Shown here piece by piece: positions 30,921 to 41,900 of a stretch of DNA of 64,000 nt. A program made the translations under genes and the position numbers. Origin of the DNA: Tubiluchus corallicola (Eukaryota > Priapulida > Priapulimorpha > Priapulimorphida > Tubiluchidae); NCBI GenBank assembly GCA_030141605.1, contig JAQGDQ010000225.1:188001-252000 (forward strand). The letters run 5' to 3'. The first letter of the stretch is position 1, and every line of letters begins with the position of its first letter. The notes below the pieces were generated by a model. That model was not told where the DNA came from. It ran no database searches and saw nothing but the letters and a program-made list of their open reading frames with translations.

Positions 30921-33900
30921 ATGGACTTGGAGAATAGTGAAAAAACTTCAGAAAAAGTAGAGCTAGGTGATTGTGGTGCAACTGTAGGACATGGCTTTGC
31001 AGAAACTGCAGCCGTACTTGCTGGAGATCACAGCAATCCCTTTGCTGAAATGTCTCAAGCTGAAATTCAGAAGTTAAACGATTTACTGTCGACTGAAGAA
31101 GCTCGAAAGTTACTGCAAGAAACTTCGCAAGATTTTGCTGCGCATCAAGGGATGGAGATAGTTGATGGCTTACCTGTTAATGATGGCTTACCTGTTAATC
31201 AGGAAGGCACACCTGTCACTGCCAATCAATATGGTACACCTGACGAAGCATTAAAACCTTTAGGTGGCAATGTTGGTGTAGCAAAAAATGAGAAAGGTGT
31301 TGAAAGTATTTATCCTTTGAATGAGAATGAACCAGATGTAAAGTCAGAAGGTAGTGCACAGATGTCTGCAGTTGTAAAAGGTGAAGTGCAGGTAGATGAA
31401 AAGTCTGTGGGTGTAGTCAAGAAATCAGATGAAAAGTTCAGTTCTCCTCGACGTAGGTCGGCTCGACAGCAGGACATTACTAATAAGATGAAGGTGGAGG
31501 AAATTAGGCGACAGAATGCTGAGATGGAACGTGAATGGAAGGAAAAGCAGATGGAAGCAGAAAAAGCCAAAAATAAGCAGAACATCGAAGTTGAATCCGT
31601 CTCTAAGCCAAAGAGAGGCAGGGGTCGGCCGAAGAAGACTGATGAATCTGAGAAATCAAGCGAAAGTGGACTCGACGGTAATGATTCCCCATCTGCCAAG
31701 ATGAGAACGAGAGGCAAACGTGTTCCTGTTGGACGTCTTTTAGGATTGCGTGGTATTCGCTACTCGGTGGCAAAACCAGAGTCATCCATGGCGTCTGATG
31801 ACGATAGGTCTCAAAGTCAAACAGATGATGAGATCATCAAGCTTGAAGCTACCTCAGAACCGAGTAATGCCGGTAAGAAAGGTTTAACTAAAGAACTGAA
31901 AACCGACATTATGTCAGAAGAGCTGGTTGAACAAAGAAAAGTAGACAAACCCGAAAAGAGTAAAAAGAAAGTTCTTAAAAAAGAGCTAGGCAAGAAGTAT
32001 AGAGAGCAAGGGACAAGTTCAAAGAAAACTAAGGTAAAAGATGATGATGATCAGCTTATGAATAAGAGCTTGTTTGAAAAGGTTGACGAAGATAAAATGC
32101 AAGATCAGTCTACAGACACACCGGAGAAAGTTAAACCAAAAAAGTTACGGCTATCTCAAGAAGATGAGATTCCAAAGGTTATAAAGAGAGCATCACTGAC
32201 GCATTCTGATCTCTTTTCGCCTGATGTGGTTGTTGCATCATCTAAAGCGGGAAAAGAGTTGTTAGAAGCTGGGCTTGATCAACACCGTGCTAAAGAACTT
32301 GATTATACACCCGTTGTTGTACCTGGCGAGACTGTTCATTTGAAATTAGAAAAACCTGCTAGTATTGGGAATGAAAACATTAAACCGCCTTCTGCAACGA
32401 AACACAGGCACAAAAGTTCTTCCAGCACAGAAAATGTACATATAGACAGTGCAGTTAAGAATGTTGAAAAAATTAGACATAAAAGTGTTGATAATAGTCA
32501 TAAGCGTCGACATAGCGCTATAGAAACTACGAAAGAAAGTGATATTTCTGGGAGTAAAATAAGGCACCACAGTGTTGATAGTCGACCAGTTAGCAAACAA
32601 AGACATACCAGTGATGTGGACAGTGACCTTGGTGATAGAAAAAGGCGCAGGTCTGCAACGAAACATCAAGATCAGGCTAAAGCAGTTAAGACTGATATAG
32701 ATAAAAATATTACATCAGATCCTAGCAGGGAAAGGGGCTCCATTCTTAAACTGAAACATGCTCAGAAGCCTGTTAAGGAGCCTTCGAAAGTTGTTGATGT
32801 CCAGAAATCGACTGAAAGTTTACAAACTAAACGTGAACGAAAGCGAAAATTATTAGCAGAAGACGAAGTGTCAGATATCAGCAGTGAATCATCAGAGGAA
32901 AGTGATGGCTCTGATGACGAATGGTGCACTGACGACGATCCAGAAAAATTATGGTGTATTTGCCGGCAGCCGCACGACGATCGTTTTATGATATGTTGTG
33001 ATAAATGTGAAGACTGGTTCCATGGTGATTGTGTTGGTATTTCTAAGAGGAAGGGCAAAGAAATGGAAAGAACGGGACAAGATTACGTCTGTCCAAGGTG
33101 TATAAAAGCTGAAACAACAAAACCGTCTGATGAGAACCAGCCTAAGGTAGATAAAAAATCTGGCGAAGCGCCACAGAAGAAGAAACGCATGATTAAGATA
33201 TTTAAGAAATCGCACCGTAAACTTGGACAAGTGTGCATAATGAGTAGGTGTAAAAATGCTGCTAGGCCAGGCACATTGTATTGCAGCAATGAGTGTATCT
33301 TGAAACATGCAAAAGAATCTTTGAATATGTTGAGTCACGATAAGGAAGAAATTAAAGAGAAAGCTCGGGAAGAGTCTCCAAAGCAGTCAGACAAACGCCA
33401 AAAGAAAGCAGAGATTCCGAAACCGCGGGTATCAGTGCCAGGTAAAGGGGTCTCTCGTGTTGTAGTCTTCAATCGCAAAACTGGTCAACTTTTGACAGGG
33501 CCATCTGCACCGACAACTGAAAATCTCAGAGAATGGTTGACCCTTCACCCAATGTTTGAAGTAGTAAAGGCAAGTCAGCCAGTCAGTAGCCAACTTTACA
33601 AACAGGAAGCTAAAACTTACAAGCGAGAGCCTAAATCGCCACAAATTAAGAAAACTTCATTTTACTCTAAGCCGCAGAAAGATGTTCAAAGAAAAGAGGA
33701 TACAAAAAAGTCTACCCCAAAAAGTGACCAGAAGAAAAAAGAGTCTGTAAAGAAAGAAGAAACTAAAAAGGTAGAAAGCAAGCCCACTGGGCCAGACCCA
33801 GTTCGTCTGAATGTAAGGAAGGGCTTAAAAGATCTGTTGACATCAAAATGTAAGCCAACAGATGATGTTGCACCATCTGCAGATGAAATCAAAAACATTG

Positions 33901-36503
33901 CTGTGAACATTGAAAAAGAGTTGTTTGCTTTGTTCAATAACACAGAACACAAGTACAAAGCTAAGTATCGGAGTTTGGTGTTTAATGTAAAAGATCCCAA
34001 AAACGAAGGGCTGTATCAGCGAATAGTTTCAGGAAGCATTGAACCTCGGCGACTTGTTAGGATGTCAGCAGATGACCTGGCCTCTCACGAATTAGCACAG
34101 TGGAGAGAACAAGAAGCAAAACATCAGCTAGAAATGATCAAGAAGACCGAAGAAGAACAAGCACATGCACAGATTCATGTTGTAAAGAAAACACATAAAG
34201 GTGAGGAAATTGTTGAAGAGGAGGATCTCAGTACTTTAGAAGTTGGTGTAAAACCTCAGTCAAGTGTGAGTGATATTGACGATGATGAGTATACGGGACA
34301 CCTTTCAATATCGGAGCATAAAGAACATAGAAAATTGCATGAAAGAGGTGACGGTGATGTCTCTGAGTCGCACAAAACAGAACCTGGTCATGCAGGAAAA
34401 GTGTTGACAGATACAACAGATCAACACCGTGCTCATTTGTTTGATTTGAACTGCAAAATATGTACTGGAAAAGTTGTCCCATCTATCACACCCGAAGAAG
34501 CTCCACCATCTAAGAAAATTAAAGTGGCAAAGCATGTTATTAAAGAGACTAAGGATAAAGACCAAGATTACTGGGAACAAATGCACAAAGCTAGAAAAGA
34601 AGAGAAGAAGCGGAGGAAGGAAAAAAGCCTTGCTGAACTTGACAAAACCGGAACCCCTAGTGCTGATAATGAAAAACATAAAGTGACACCAGAAGAAAGC
34701 AGTGTGTCAACAACAACAACATCTGCATCTCCTGCCCAAGCTGGTAGTGTTGTTTTGAGTTCACCAGAATCTGCAGTTCCAACTCAAAGTGGACAGCCTG
34801 TTACACCAACTCTTAGACCGCCTGTTGTCCATTCAGTGTGGAAAGGCTTAGTCTTTATGCAAGACATGCCCAAGTTTGTTGTGATGGCATATAAGGTGTC
34901 TGGCCCATGTGAAGCTCTTAAGGAGGAACTGCCAGATACATTGACTATATGTGGCAGAATATCTCCTCGCCAAATATGGGAGTACATTGAGCGGGTGAAA
35001 GAAATTGGCAATAAAGATATAACAATAATTCGGCTACAAGCTGCAACTGAAGAAGATAAACAAACTTTAGTACAACTGTACACATATCTAAGTAAAAAAG
35101 ACAGGTGTGCTGTTGTTGGTCTTCTTTCAGGTAATTTTAAGGACTTTTATCTAGTACCATTGCCTTCACATGAACCAATTCCAGAGTGTTTATTGCCCTT
35201 TGACGGTCCAGGTTTTGAACCAAAGCGACCACATATCATAATGGGAGTAATTGTCAGGCATCGTCTAGTTCCCTTAAAGCCTCTAAGTCCTGGACATACT
35301 ACTCCATCCCTGTCAAAAAGTGCAAAAAATGGGGAGCACAAAAAGAGTAAATCGAAGAAAACGCCATCATCTACTCATTCTTCATCGGAGAATACCCCTG
35401 ATCAACGTTTGCAAGAAAGAACTTCTAAAATTGTTCTGCCACCCGATTTAACTGAGCAGGAAAAACGGCAAGACCCTATAGTAGAACAATATGCTGGTGT
35501 AGATCCTGTGGCTGAAGAAACTAAGTTGCCTGGTGATAGTCCGTATACACCTCCTGAAGCTGACGCCGATGAACCGTATGATCCAGAAGACCCTTACGAC
35601 GATGTAACATTATCGTCGGGTAACGTGGTAAGGCGAGTTAAACCAAGTAGCAAAGAACCAATACAAGACAGAACTGTCAGACCAGATGCAAAAGAGTTGA
35701 TCCAGAAAATTGTAACAACAGACAATCCGGCTGACATAACAGAAAGCGTTCTTTCAGAAGTAACTGAAGCACGTATTGAAGAGCAAAAGAAATTGTTGTT
35801 AGAGCTTACACATAAAGTTGAGGAGCAAAAACGACAATTGGAACTGCAGCGCTTAGAATCTGATATCAATAGTCTGCAGCACAGTATTGTACTCGATCAA
35901 CCACCTTTGCCCCCCGAAGACGAAGGCCCTCCCCCTCCTCCTGATACCCCTCCACTGCCTTCAGATAACATTCTTCCACCACCACCAGTACCTCCTGCAA
36001 ACATGTTAATGATGACTGCTATTTCTAGTTCTTCAGAGCAAAGCAAGAACAGGTCTCTTAGTCCACAACCAGTTCCGCCACCGACGCAGATGATGTTCCC
36101 ATTTTCAGCTGTCTCCAGCAGCAACAGTGGCCAGTGGTCACATCATATGGCACCATCTCAGTACCTCAGCAATCAACCTCTACCACCCGGAGTTGATAAG
36201 CCTCCGAGACGGTTTTCTGGTCTAGATGAGTTTTCTAAGCCCAAAAGTGAGCAGTTTATCGAAAACGAAAAACCCGATGCACAGCCATCATCAACAAAAG
36301 GCTCTGGCAGTGACACTAGCCTAAAGTTAGGTGCAGTGGGTCAGATACTGTCAATGATGAGACAAAATACCAACTTTCAGCTTGGTTCAGATACCAGTCA
36401 ACATTCGCGTTCTGGCAACAATGACAGGCCGCAGGAACAAACGTCTTGGAAAAGTGATCAAGATTTTAGACGAACAGGTGATACAGACTACCGAAATTAT
36501 TGA
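30921..36503 (+). CDS. DIDO1: DIDO1/PHF3-family protein: PHD finger, TFIIS central domain, SPOC domain (single exon)
   Basis: 1,860 residues from ATG 30921 to TGA 36503 without an intron. The frame stays open further 5', but the ATG in TATAATGGACTTGG is the first in-frame one after the acceptor AG at 30820-30821. Parts in order: AT-hook-like KRGRGRPKKT (about residue 230); Ser/Lys-rich disordered region; acidic run; PHD finger (about 678-728, WCICRQPHDDRFMICCDKC to CPRCI); Cys-rich zinc module VCIMSRCKNAARPGTLYC (about 770-800), also seen in DIDO1; a short conserved block LREWLTLHPMFEV (about 845-882); TFIIS central domain (about 958-1078, RKGLKDLL, FNVKDPKNEGLYQRIVSGSI); SPOC domain (about 1302-1449, VWKGLVFMQDMPKFVV to IIMGVIVRHRL); a coiled coil and a proline-rich tail. 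The family binds H3K4me3 (PHD) and the phosphorylated RNA polymerase II tail (SPOC). DIDO1 is favoured over PHF3 because of the PHD-plus-Cys module. Confidence 0.95.
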   Translation: MDLENSEKTSEKVELGDCGATVGHGFAETAAVLAGDHSNPFAEMSQAEIQKLNDLLSTEEARKLLQETSQDFAAHQGMEIVDGLPVNDGLPVNQEGTPVTANQYGTPDEALKPLGGNVGVAKNEKGVESIYPLNENEPDVKSEGSAQMSAVVKGEVQVDEKSVGVVKKSDEKFSSPRRRSARQQDITNKMKVEEIRRQNAEMEREWKEKQMEAEKAKNKQNIEVESVSKPKRGRGRPKKTDESEKSSESGLDGNDSPSAKMRTRGKRVPVGRLLGLRGIRYSVAKPESSMASDDDRSQSQTDDEIIKLEATSEPSNAGKKGLTKELKTDIMSEELVEQRKVDKPEKSKKKVLKKELGKKYREQGTSSKKTKVKDDDDQLMNKSLFEKVDEDKMQDQSTDTPEKVKPKKLRLSQEDEIPKVIKRASLTHSDLFSPDVVVASSKAGKELLEAGLDQHRAKELDYTPVVVPGETVHLKLEKPASIGNENIKPPSATKHRHKSSSSTENVHIDSAVKNVEKIRHKSVDNSHKRRHSAIETTKESDISGSKIRHHSVDSRPVSKQRHTSDVDSDLGDRKRRRSATKHQDQAKAVKTDIDKNITSDPSRERGSILKLKHAQKPVKEPSKVVDVQKSTESLQTKRERKRKLLAEDEVSDISSESSEESDGSDDEWCTDDDPEKLWCICRQPHDDRFMICCDKCEDWFHGDCVGISKRKGKEMERTGQDYVCPRCIKAETTKPSDENQPKVDKKSGEAPQKKKRMIKIFKKSHRKLGQVCIMSRCKNAARPGTLYCSNECILKHAKESLNMLSHDKEEIKEKAREESPKQSDKRQKKAEIPKPRVSVPGKGVSRVVVFNRKTGQLLTGPSAPTTENLREWLTLHPMFEVVKASQPVSSQLYKQEAKTYKREPKSPQIKKTSFYSKPQKDVQRKEDTKKSTPKSDQKKKESVKKEETKKVESKPTGPDPVRLNVRKGLKDLLTSKCKPTDDVAPSADEIKNIAVNIEKELFALFNNTEHKYKAKYRSLVFNVKDPKNEGLYQRIVSGSIEPRRLVRMSADDLASHELAQWREQEAKHQLEMIKKTEEEQAHAQIHVVKKTHKGEEIVEEEDLSTLEVGVKPQSSVSDIDDDEYTGHLSISEHKEHRKLHERGDGDVSESHKTEPGHAGKVLTDTTDQHRAHLFDLNCKICTGKVVPSITPEEAPPSKKIKVAKHVIKETKDKDQDYWEQMHKARKEEKKRRKEKSLAELDKTGTPSADNEKHKVTPEESSVSTTTTSASPAQAGSVVLSSPESAVPTQSGQPVTPTLRPPVVHSVWKGLVFMQDMPKFVVMAYKVSGPCEALKEELPDTLTICGRISPRQIWEYIERVKEIGNKDITIIRLQAATEEDKQTLVQLYTYLSKKDRCAVVGLLSGNFKDFYLVPLPSHEPIPECLLPFDGPGFEPKRPHIIMGVIVRHRLVPLKPLSPGHTTPSLSKSAKNGEHKKSKSKKTPSSTHSSSENTPDQRLQERTSKIVLPPDLTEQEKRQDPIVEQYAGVDPVAEETKLPGDSPYTPPEADADEPYDPEDPYDDVTLSSGNVVRRVKPSSKEPIQDRTVRPDAKELIQKIVTTDNPADITESVLSEVTEARIEEQKKLLLELTHKVEEQKRQLELQRLESDINSLQHSIVLDQPPLPPEDEGPPPPPDTPPLPSDNILPPPPVPPANMLMMTAISSSSEQSKNRSLSPQPVPPPTQMMFPFSAVSSSNSGQWSHHMAPSQYLSNQPLPPGVDKPPRRFSGLDEFSKPKSEQFIENEKPDAQPSSTKGSGSDTSLKLGAVGQILSMMRQNTNFQLGSDTSQHSRSGNNDRPQEQTSWKSDQDFRRTGDTDYRNY

Positions 36504-37610
36504 TTCGGTCACTTTGATTATTCGCCAATGATTCTTTCTTTTTCCAAAGTTCCATCATTATGCATTGTGGTACAAGTGATTCAGTTAATTCTGCCTAACT
36601 TGTGACTCTATGAACCAGGTAATTACTTCTCTTATTGTAATTTCTATATGCTGAACTCATTTGGAATTTGAGTGGTGATGTAAGCTATTACTTGATCTGA
36701 GTTAAGCGCAGTTGGCTGTGTTGCATTATGAACATACAATGAAAATGTTTGAATTTGAAAAATTACCTGCCGTTGTAACATCTCAATGAGTTAATACTCA
36801 TAGTGTCTCTAACGAGATTCTCAATTTTGTTAATGTTCTGCACTTTCTGATGGTCGCCATTGTTACAAATTGTGAGTCACTACTTGTAATTTACCTTGTT
36901 TTTAGGTACTTGAGTGCATTTAATAGAGTTTTACATTAACATGGTAGTAGATGCTACTTTTGAACTCCTTGAAGATTCTTGAGTTTGAACTTCCAGGAAA
37001 ATTATGATAGTGCAAACTCGTTAGGTAGCTGCTGTGCATTGTATGTGCTGAGTGACAATAATGTGTAATAATTAATTTTAGTTTTTTTACTGATCTCCTG
37101 GAATATGGCTAGAAAGATATTGTACTGACAGCTGTTTAGGCTGTTTTGAACATATAGAAATAGTTGTTACTTTCATACCTTATTGATTCTTTTGTTTGTA
37201 TATACTGTAATTTTTTGCTATGTTTATTATCTGTTTGCTGTTACGATGTATTCTGGCTTGTGAATTTAGTATCAAAGAAGACCGGCTCTTGTGTAATTTT
37301 GTCAAGAATAATTATTGTAAGATATTTGTAAGATTGTAGTTAATTCGTTGTACAAATCGATGCATATTTCATTACATAGTTTCCCTAACTATTTTTTTTA
37401 TATTTTTTGCAATAACTGTGTGCGTTGCATACATGGGCTATGCTGCAAAATGAAACAAAGACTTAAAGCTGCTTAAGGATTGCGTCTTTGCATAAAATGA
37501 GGCATCTTCATTATAATAATGCTTATATTTTATTGCTTTATGAAACGTTTTCTTGTAGCTAGGTCCGTTTTCCTTGCTCACATATGTAAATAAATGTTTT
37601 ACTATAATTT
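36504..37610 (+). other. 3' UTR of the DIDO1-like gene, with polyadenylation signal
   Basis: AT-rich noncoding sequence following the stop. The first well-placed AATAAA is at 37589-37594, giving a UTR of about 1.1 kb. Inference from position; earlier variant signals may be used. Confidence 0.5.
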
Positions 37611-38880
37611 CATTAAATAGCTACATCTGGGTCTGCCAACTATTGTTTTTTGTATTCTGTGATTTCATTCGTTTGTGTGTGGCTTCAGAGTTACATAGAT
37701 AAACTAGTCTGAAATGCGAAGTCTGGAGTTGCTCGCTGCACATACGTACATTTTGATAGTACATACTGGTAGAATGTACAACTGCCTGTAGCTGCCTGGA
37801 TATGGCACTTAGAACAATTTACTGTTGCCATGGTATCAATTTTTTCGTGAAAAAGTAAGAATATGGAGTAAACCTGTGATGTCACAATGAAACTGATAAT
37901 ATCTTATTGCACGAAGAACAATGAGAACGAACATGTGACTAACCCAAAAAAATTTAAAAATGGCTTCAAGATTTTTTTTGAGGACCCATGGCTTTAGTTT
38001 TCATTTGACAAACGCAAATTGAGAAGGCGTTTAGTTTGTACAAAAGTAGATTTTGCACAGTAAGCTCAGCTATATTAAAATTTTTGTTGTAAGATTTCAA
38101 AAGCACGAGGCAGCGGGTGTGGACGGTATGCAGCTAGGCAAATGGAATTGTACATTTTATAGGACAAAAGCTGGTTATTTGAATATTTCAAAATTGCTTG
38201 CATACTGCAATGTCTCATTTCACGGGCTGCAGTTAAAGTATTTCTTGTGCGACGAACATGCTATCAAATTCAGTTCAGTAAAATACATACATGTATGTCC
38301 TCTAAATTTTTAAGTATGTGCTTATCGGTGTAGGCCTAGTGGCAAGGTTATAGACATATATTTGCAAAAGGAAAACATAGACCATCACCGTTACTTCTTT
38401 TGAATTTCTTGAAACAGAAAAAGTATATCTGAAAGTATTTTATGTGTGTTCGGTTAAAAATTAAACTTTAGCTTTTGTTTTCTTAGACTCACAATTTTTT
38501 AGTAAAAAAAGCTTAGTGTAATTTGGTCTTCGTGCATTTACTGTATGTTATATTGAGTATAACAAATATAAGTATGAACATCTAGACCTATAAGTGTAAA
38601 TATTTTGTTGTTTGACCCTTTTGTCAGTCTATGCCTTACGTAATTATATAACACGTTCAAACTAAGACAACAGAAATTTTTCAGGGCAAATTCCTTCTGC
38701 CCTACCCATTGCCGCTCGCTGGTTAAATCGTGCAAGAGTGCAGACAACGTACATTGATGTTAGCGCATGCCCATATATAATGTGGTCACTGATATATGAT
38801 TTTTTAAATAAAAAGACGTCAATACCATTACGTTAGAAATGACGCCGTAATTAAAAAGGTTTAATTAACCAACTTTCGTA
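37611..38880. other. No gene seen
   Basis: Intergenic AT-rich DNA. Short open frames lack motifs. Confidence 0.45.
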
Positions 38881-38888
38881 ATAATACG

Positions 38889-38921
38889 TGTGTGTGTGCG
38901 CGTGCGTGCGTGCGTGTGTGT
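38889..38921. repeat. (TG)n microsatellite with CG interruptions
   Basis: Alternating TG, GC and GTGC units; a potential Z-DNA tract. Confidence 0.85.
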
Positions 38922-41900
38922 CATCCAACTTTTGTTGCTTAAACTTTGTCATCGAGAATAGTGTGTGTGTTATGTTGACAAGCTCCGATTTTTTAGCGCG
39001 GATAAAGCGAGCGTAAAATTTTGGCTAAAGACCCGTAACGGCCATAACTTACAGAAACTGGGGCGGACTAAAACAGTTAAAAATTTTGCTTGTGATTTTT
39101 GCAGTTAGGTCAACTTTAAACACACGCGTGTCAACAACTCAAACGTATTTGTTTTTCTCTGTTACTCAGACTCAAAAAGATTCGACAAATTTCAGGCCTG
39201 TGTTTAAAAACCATATGCAGGAATTAAACTGACTGCACTTGCAAAGCAAACTATAGTATAATATTTTGCCGTAAGCATAAGAAATGCTAAGTATTCAGTT
39301 ATGTCCTACCAAGAGGCCTTTTTAATGCAAAAAATCCAAGTGGCTAGTGAAAACATTACGAAAGATCAGCTTTTGTTATCGGAGAAATCTGTACTGAAAC
39401 AGTTACCATGCTGAAACGTTATAATGTACCACCATGAATGCGCTCACTTTCTTTGGAGGATAAAACGTGATTGAATAAATTGTCGCTGGGTTTCAGTTTT
39501 TGCCAAACGATGGCGCTTCGAACTAATTTCACTCTAATCTCGCGTGCGTTAAGCTCACCGTTTCTATCTAGCACAGTTTTCTCAATTTTCCCAGACCCGA
39601 CGAGAAGGGGGGGGGGCAGTGTCCCGTGGCCTGGGTGTCTAGGGGCCCGATAAGATTAAGGACGCAACCAGAATTTTATATAGCTAGAAGTGCTAAAGTA
39701 TTTTTCTTCATAAAGTTGTTGGCCGAATTTTGGCCCAGGTGCCCTGATGCCTCTTGATTTGCTGAATAAACTTCACACCTTGAAACTGGAGAAACTTGAT
39801 GCTTTTTATAGTTATTCCCTTTGAAGTGGGGTCTTTAATGTTTGCTGCCGCGGGGGCCGCAATGGCTCTCGACGGCACTGCATTTTACTCAAATGCAGGG
39901 CCGTCGAAAAATAATATGTAAATTTGCATTTTTACATATATGTGTCCATTATAGTAGTTTTCGGTAATATGGTTCCTTGTTTTAAACGTCGACGCTAAAT
40001 AAAGTGTCAATTCTGGTTCACATTCTCAATAAATCGAAGCGAAGATTTAAAAAGACCCAAAAAGAAAAAAATGTAAAACGTAATCGGTAGTGGAGTTATG
40101 AGCTGGTTTTAACTTTCGTGACTGTTCTGGCTATTTGAAAGTAAACTGAACTGCAATGTCAAACTAAATAACTTCTGTCCACTGATGAACGTGAAAAAAA
40201 TACTTTTTAAGCTACAATAATGTCGAACTGTGACAATTTGTATTCTTAATTACAATCCACTTTGGAAAAAATAAAAAAGTAATAGCAGTTAGGTCTGTTT
40301 ATAGGAATTTGGAAAAATGGAGTGGTGCAACTGTAAACATGTGTAGGCCTAAAAGGCAACTAGACACGGAAATTTCATGGCTTTATGCAACACGAGAGAT
40401 TCTTGCATGAATATTATTTCACAAATGAACTTTGAATACTACTTTCTGGTGAACCTGACTACTGTTAAACTATAATACGTCAAAAAGGCTAATTTTATAT
40501 ACCGGCTGGTGTCGGACAATGAGCTTCACGCTTTAAAATTACTAAAAATACCAAAGTGGTATAGAGACTGTATTATTTCCCTTTATTAATAAAGAGGAGG
40601 AAAAACAGTGTCAGTGCTACTTCGTTATTTTTTTGTAAACACCGAAGCTCGTTGTCCGACATTAATACATTTTCCCGCTTGTGCAGAGGAAGCTATAAGT
40701 CCACTAAAATTGATTTATAGTAAGTGTATTCTAAAGTTACACGTGTACAATAACTAAGTTACCTGTGCAAGTAAACAGCTGTCTTCCTAATTCGCTTGTT
40801 TATATAGTTCCCGTTTGAAATTATAGTTCCCGCAATTAATAACGTTTGAAACTCTTTAACAAAGATAAAATGTTTCTATTGTCGTAATATTTGTTTATTT
40901 ATTTATTCATTCAGTAATTTGATTCATTTATTTAGTTATTTATTTATTTTATTATTTATTTATTTACTAATAGTAATACGTACAAGAAAGTGCGAAATAT
41001 TAAAGCAGGAAAAGGTATGCAGTACAGAATAAAAGCTTTACAGCTAAAAAAGTTAATCAAATGTTACGGAAACTTCGACTCTTATTTCTTGAAAGCACAC
41101 GGGTGTTTTTATTACTGACACCAATAATGAGTCTAAAGGCACAATTCTGAAGAGTATTTATTGGGTTACTTGCTTATGATGTAACTTTACAAACATTGCT
41201 TTCGCCGTGAAACCTGGCTCGTTCTCGTTCAATGTGACGTCACGTTTCTTCTAATCTAAATTTTTACGATAGAACGGTTCCTATAGAAACGCTAAATGGG
41301 GTTTTAAATAACATATTCGTGAAATATATTCCTTGACAATAATGACATATGCCTCAGAAAACACTCAATAAATGAGTAATTCAATGCTCATGTGTTTCGA
41401 CATTATTTTATAAAATACAAGTGTAAATGTAATATGATAGAACGAAAAAGTTTTGTATATTATGTAGTTTTGTTTTGAAATTTGGTTTTCTGTAACTTGC
41501 GCAAGTAGTTAATGTTGGTTAACACATTTCTAAATGAAGATTCTACTATAATGTGTTATCGATGCTTGTGGTTTCCATAATAGTTTTCGTATTGATTTCA
41601 AATGTTTTGCAACCTGCAGTGATTGCCGTGGTCAAAACTCCGCAATGAACAACATTATCGTGGATAAAAACTGCCTAGCCCACTGTCTTACGCAGCTATC
41701 GTAGTCGCACATCCTTTATAACGCCCAAAATACAAGTACAAATTTTCCCATTGTGAAAGCAGCGTTTTTGAAAATACGTGTGCAAACAAATAAACATGGC
41801 TGCAGACAGACGGTCGCCATGTTAGCCTGAGAACTCGGGGAGATATTTCAACGCGGCATTATTGCAAGATTGAAACGTTTGCTCCTTATTATCTTCGAGT

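Noticed and set aside
31310-36124. Many minus-strand open frames under the DIDO1-like gene
   Set aside because: Shadows of a long, compositionally biased coding exon; none has a recognisable motif.
39600-39760. G-run and GGGCCC-rich stretch resembling a transposon end
   Set aside because: No inverted partner or target duplication could be found.
41790-41830. ATGGCTGCAGAC start-like motif with good context
   Set aside because: The frame ends after a few codons and no donor site follows.
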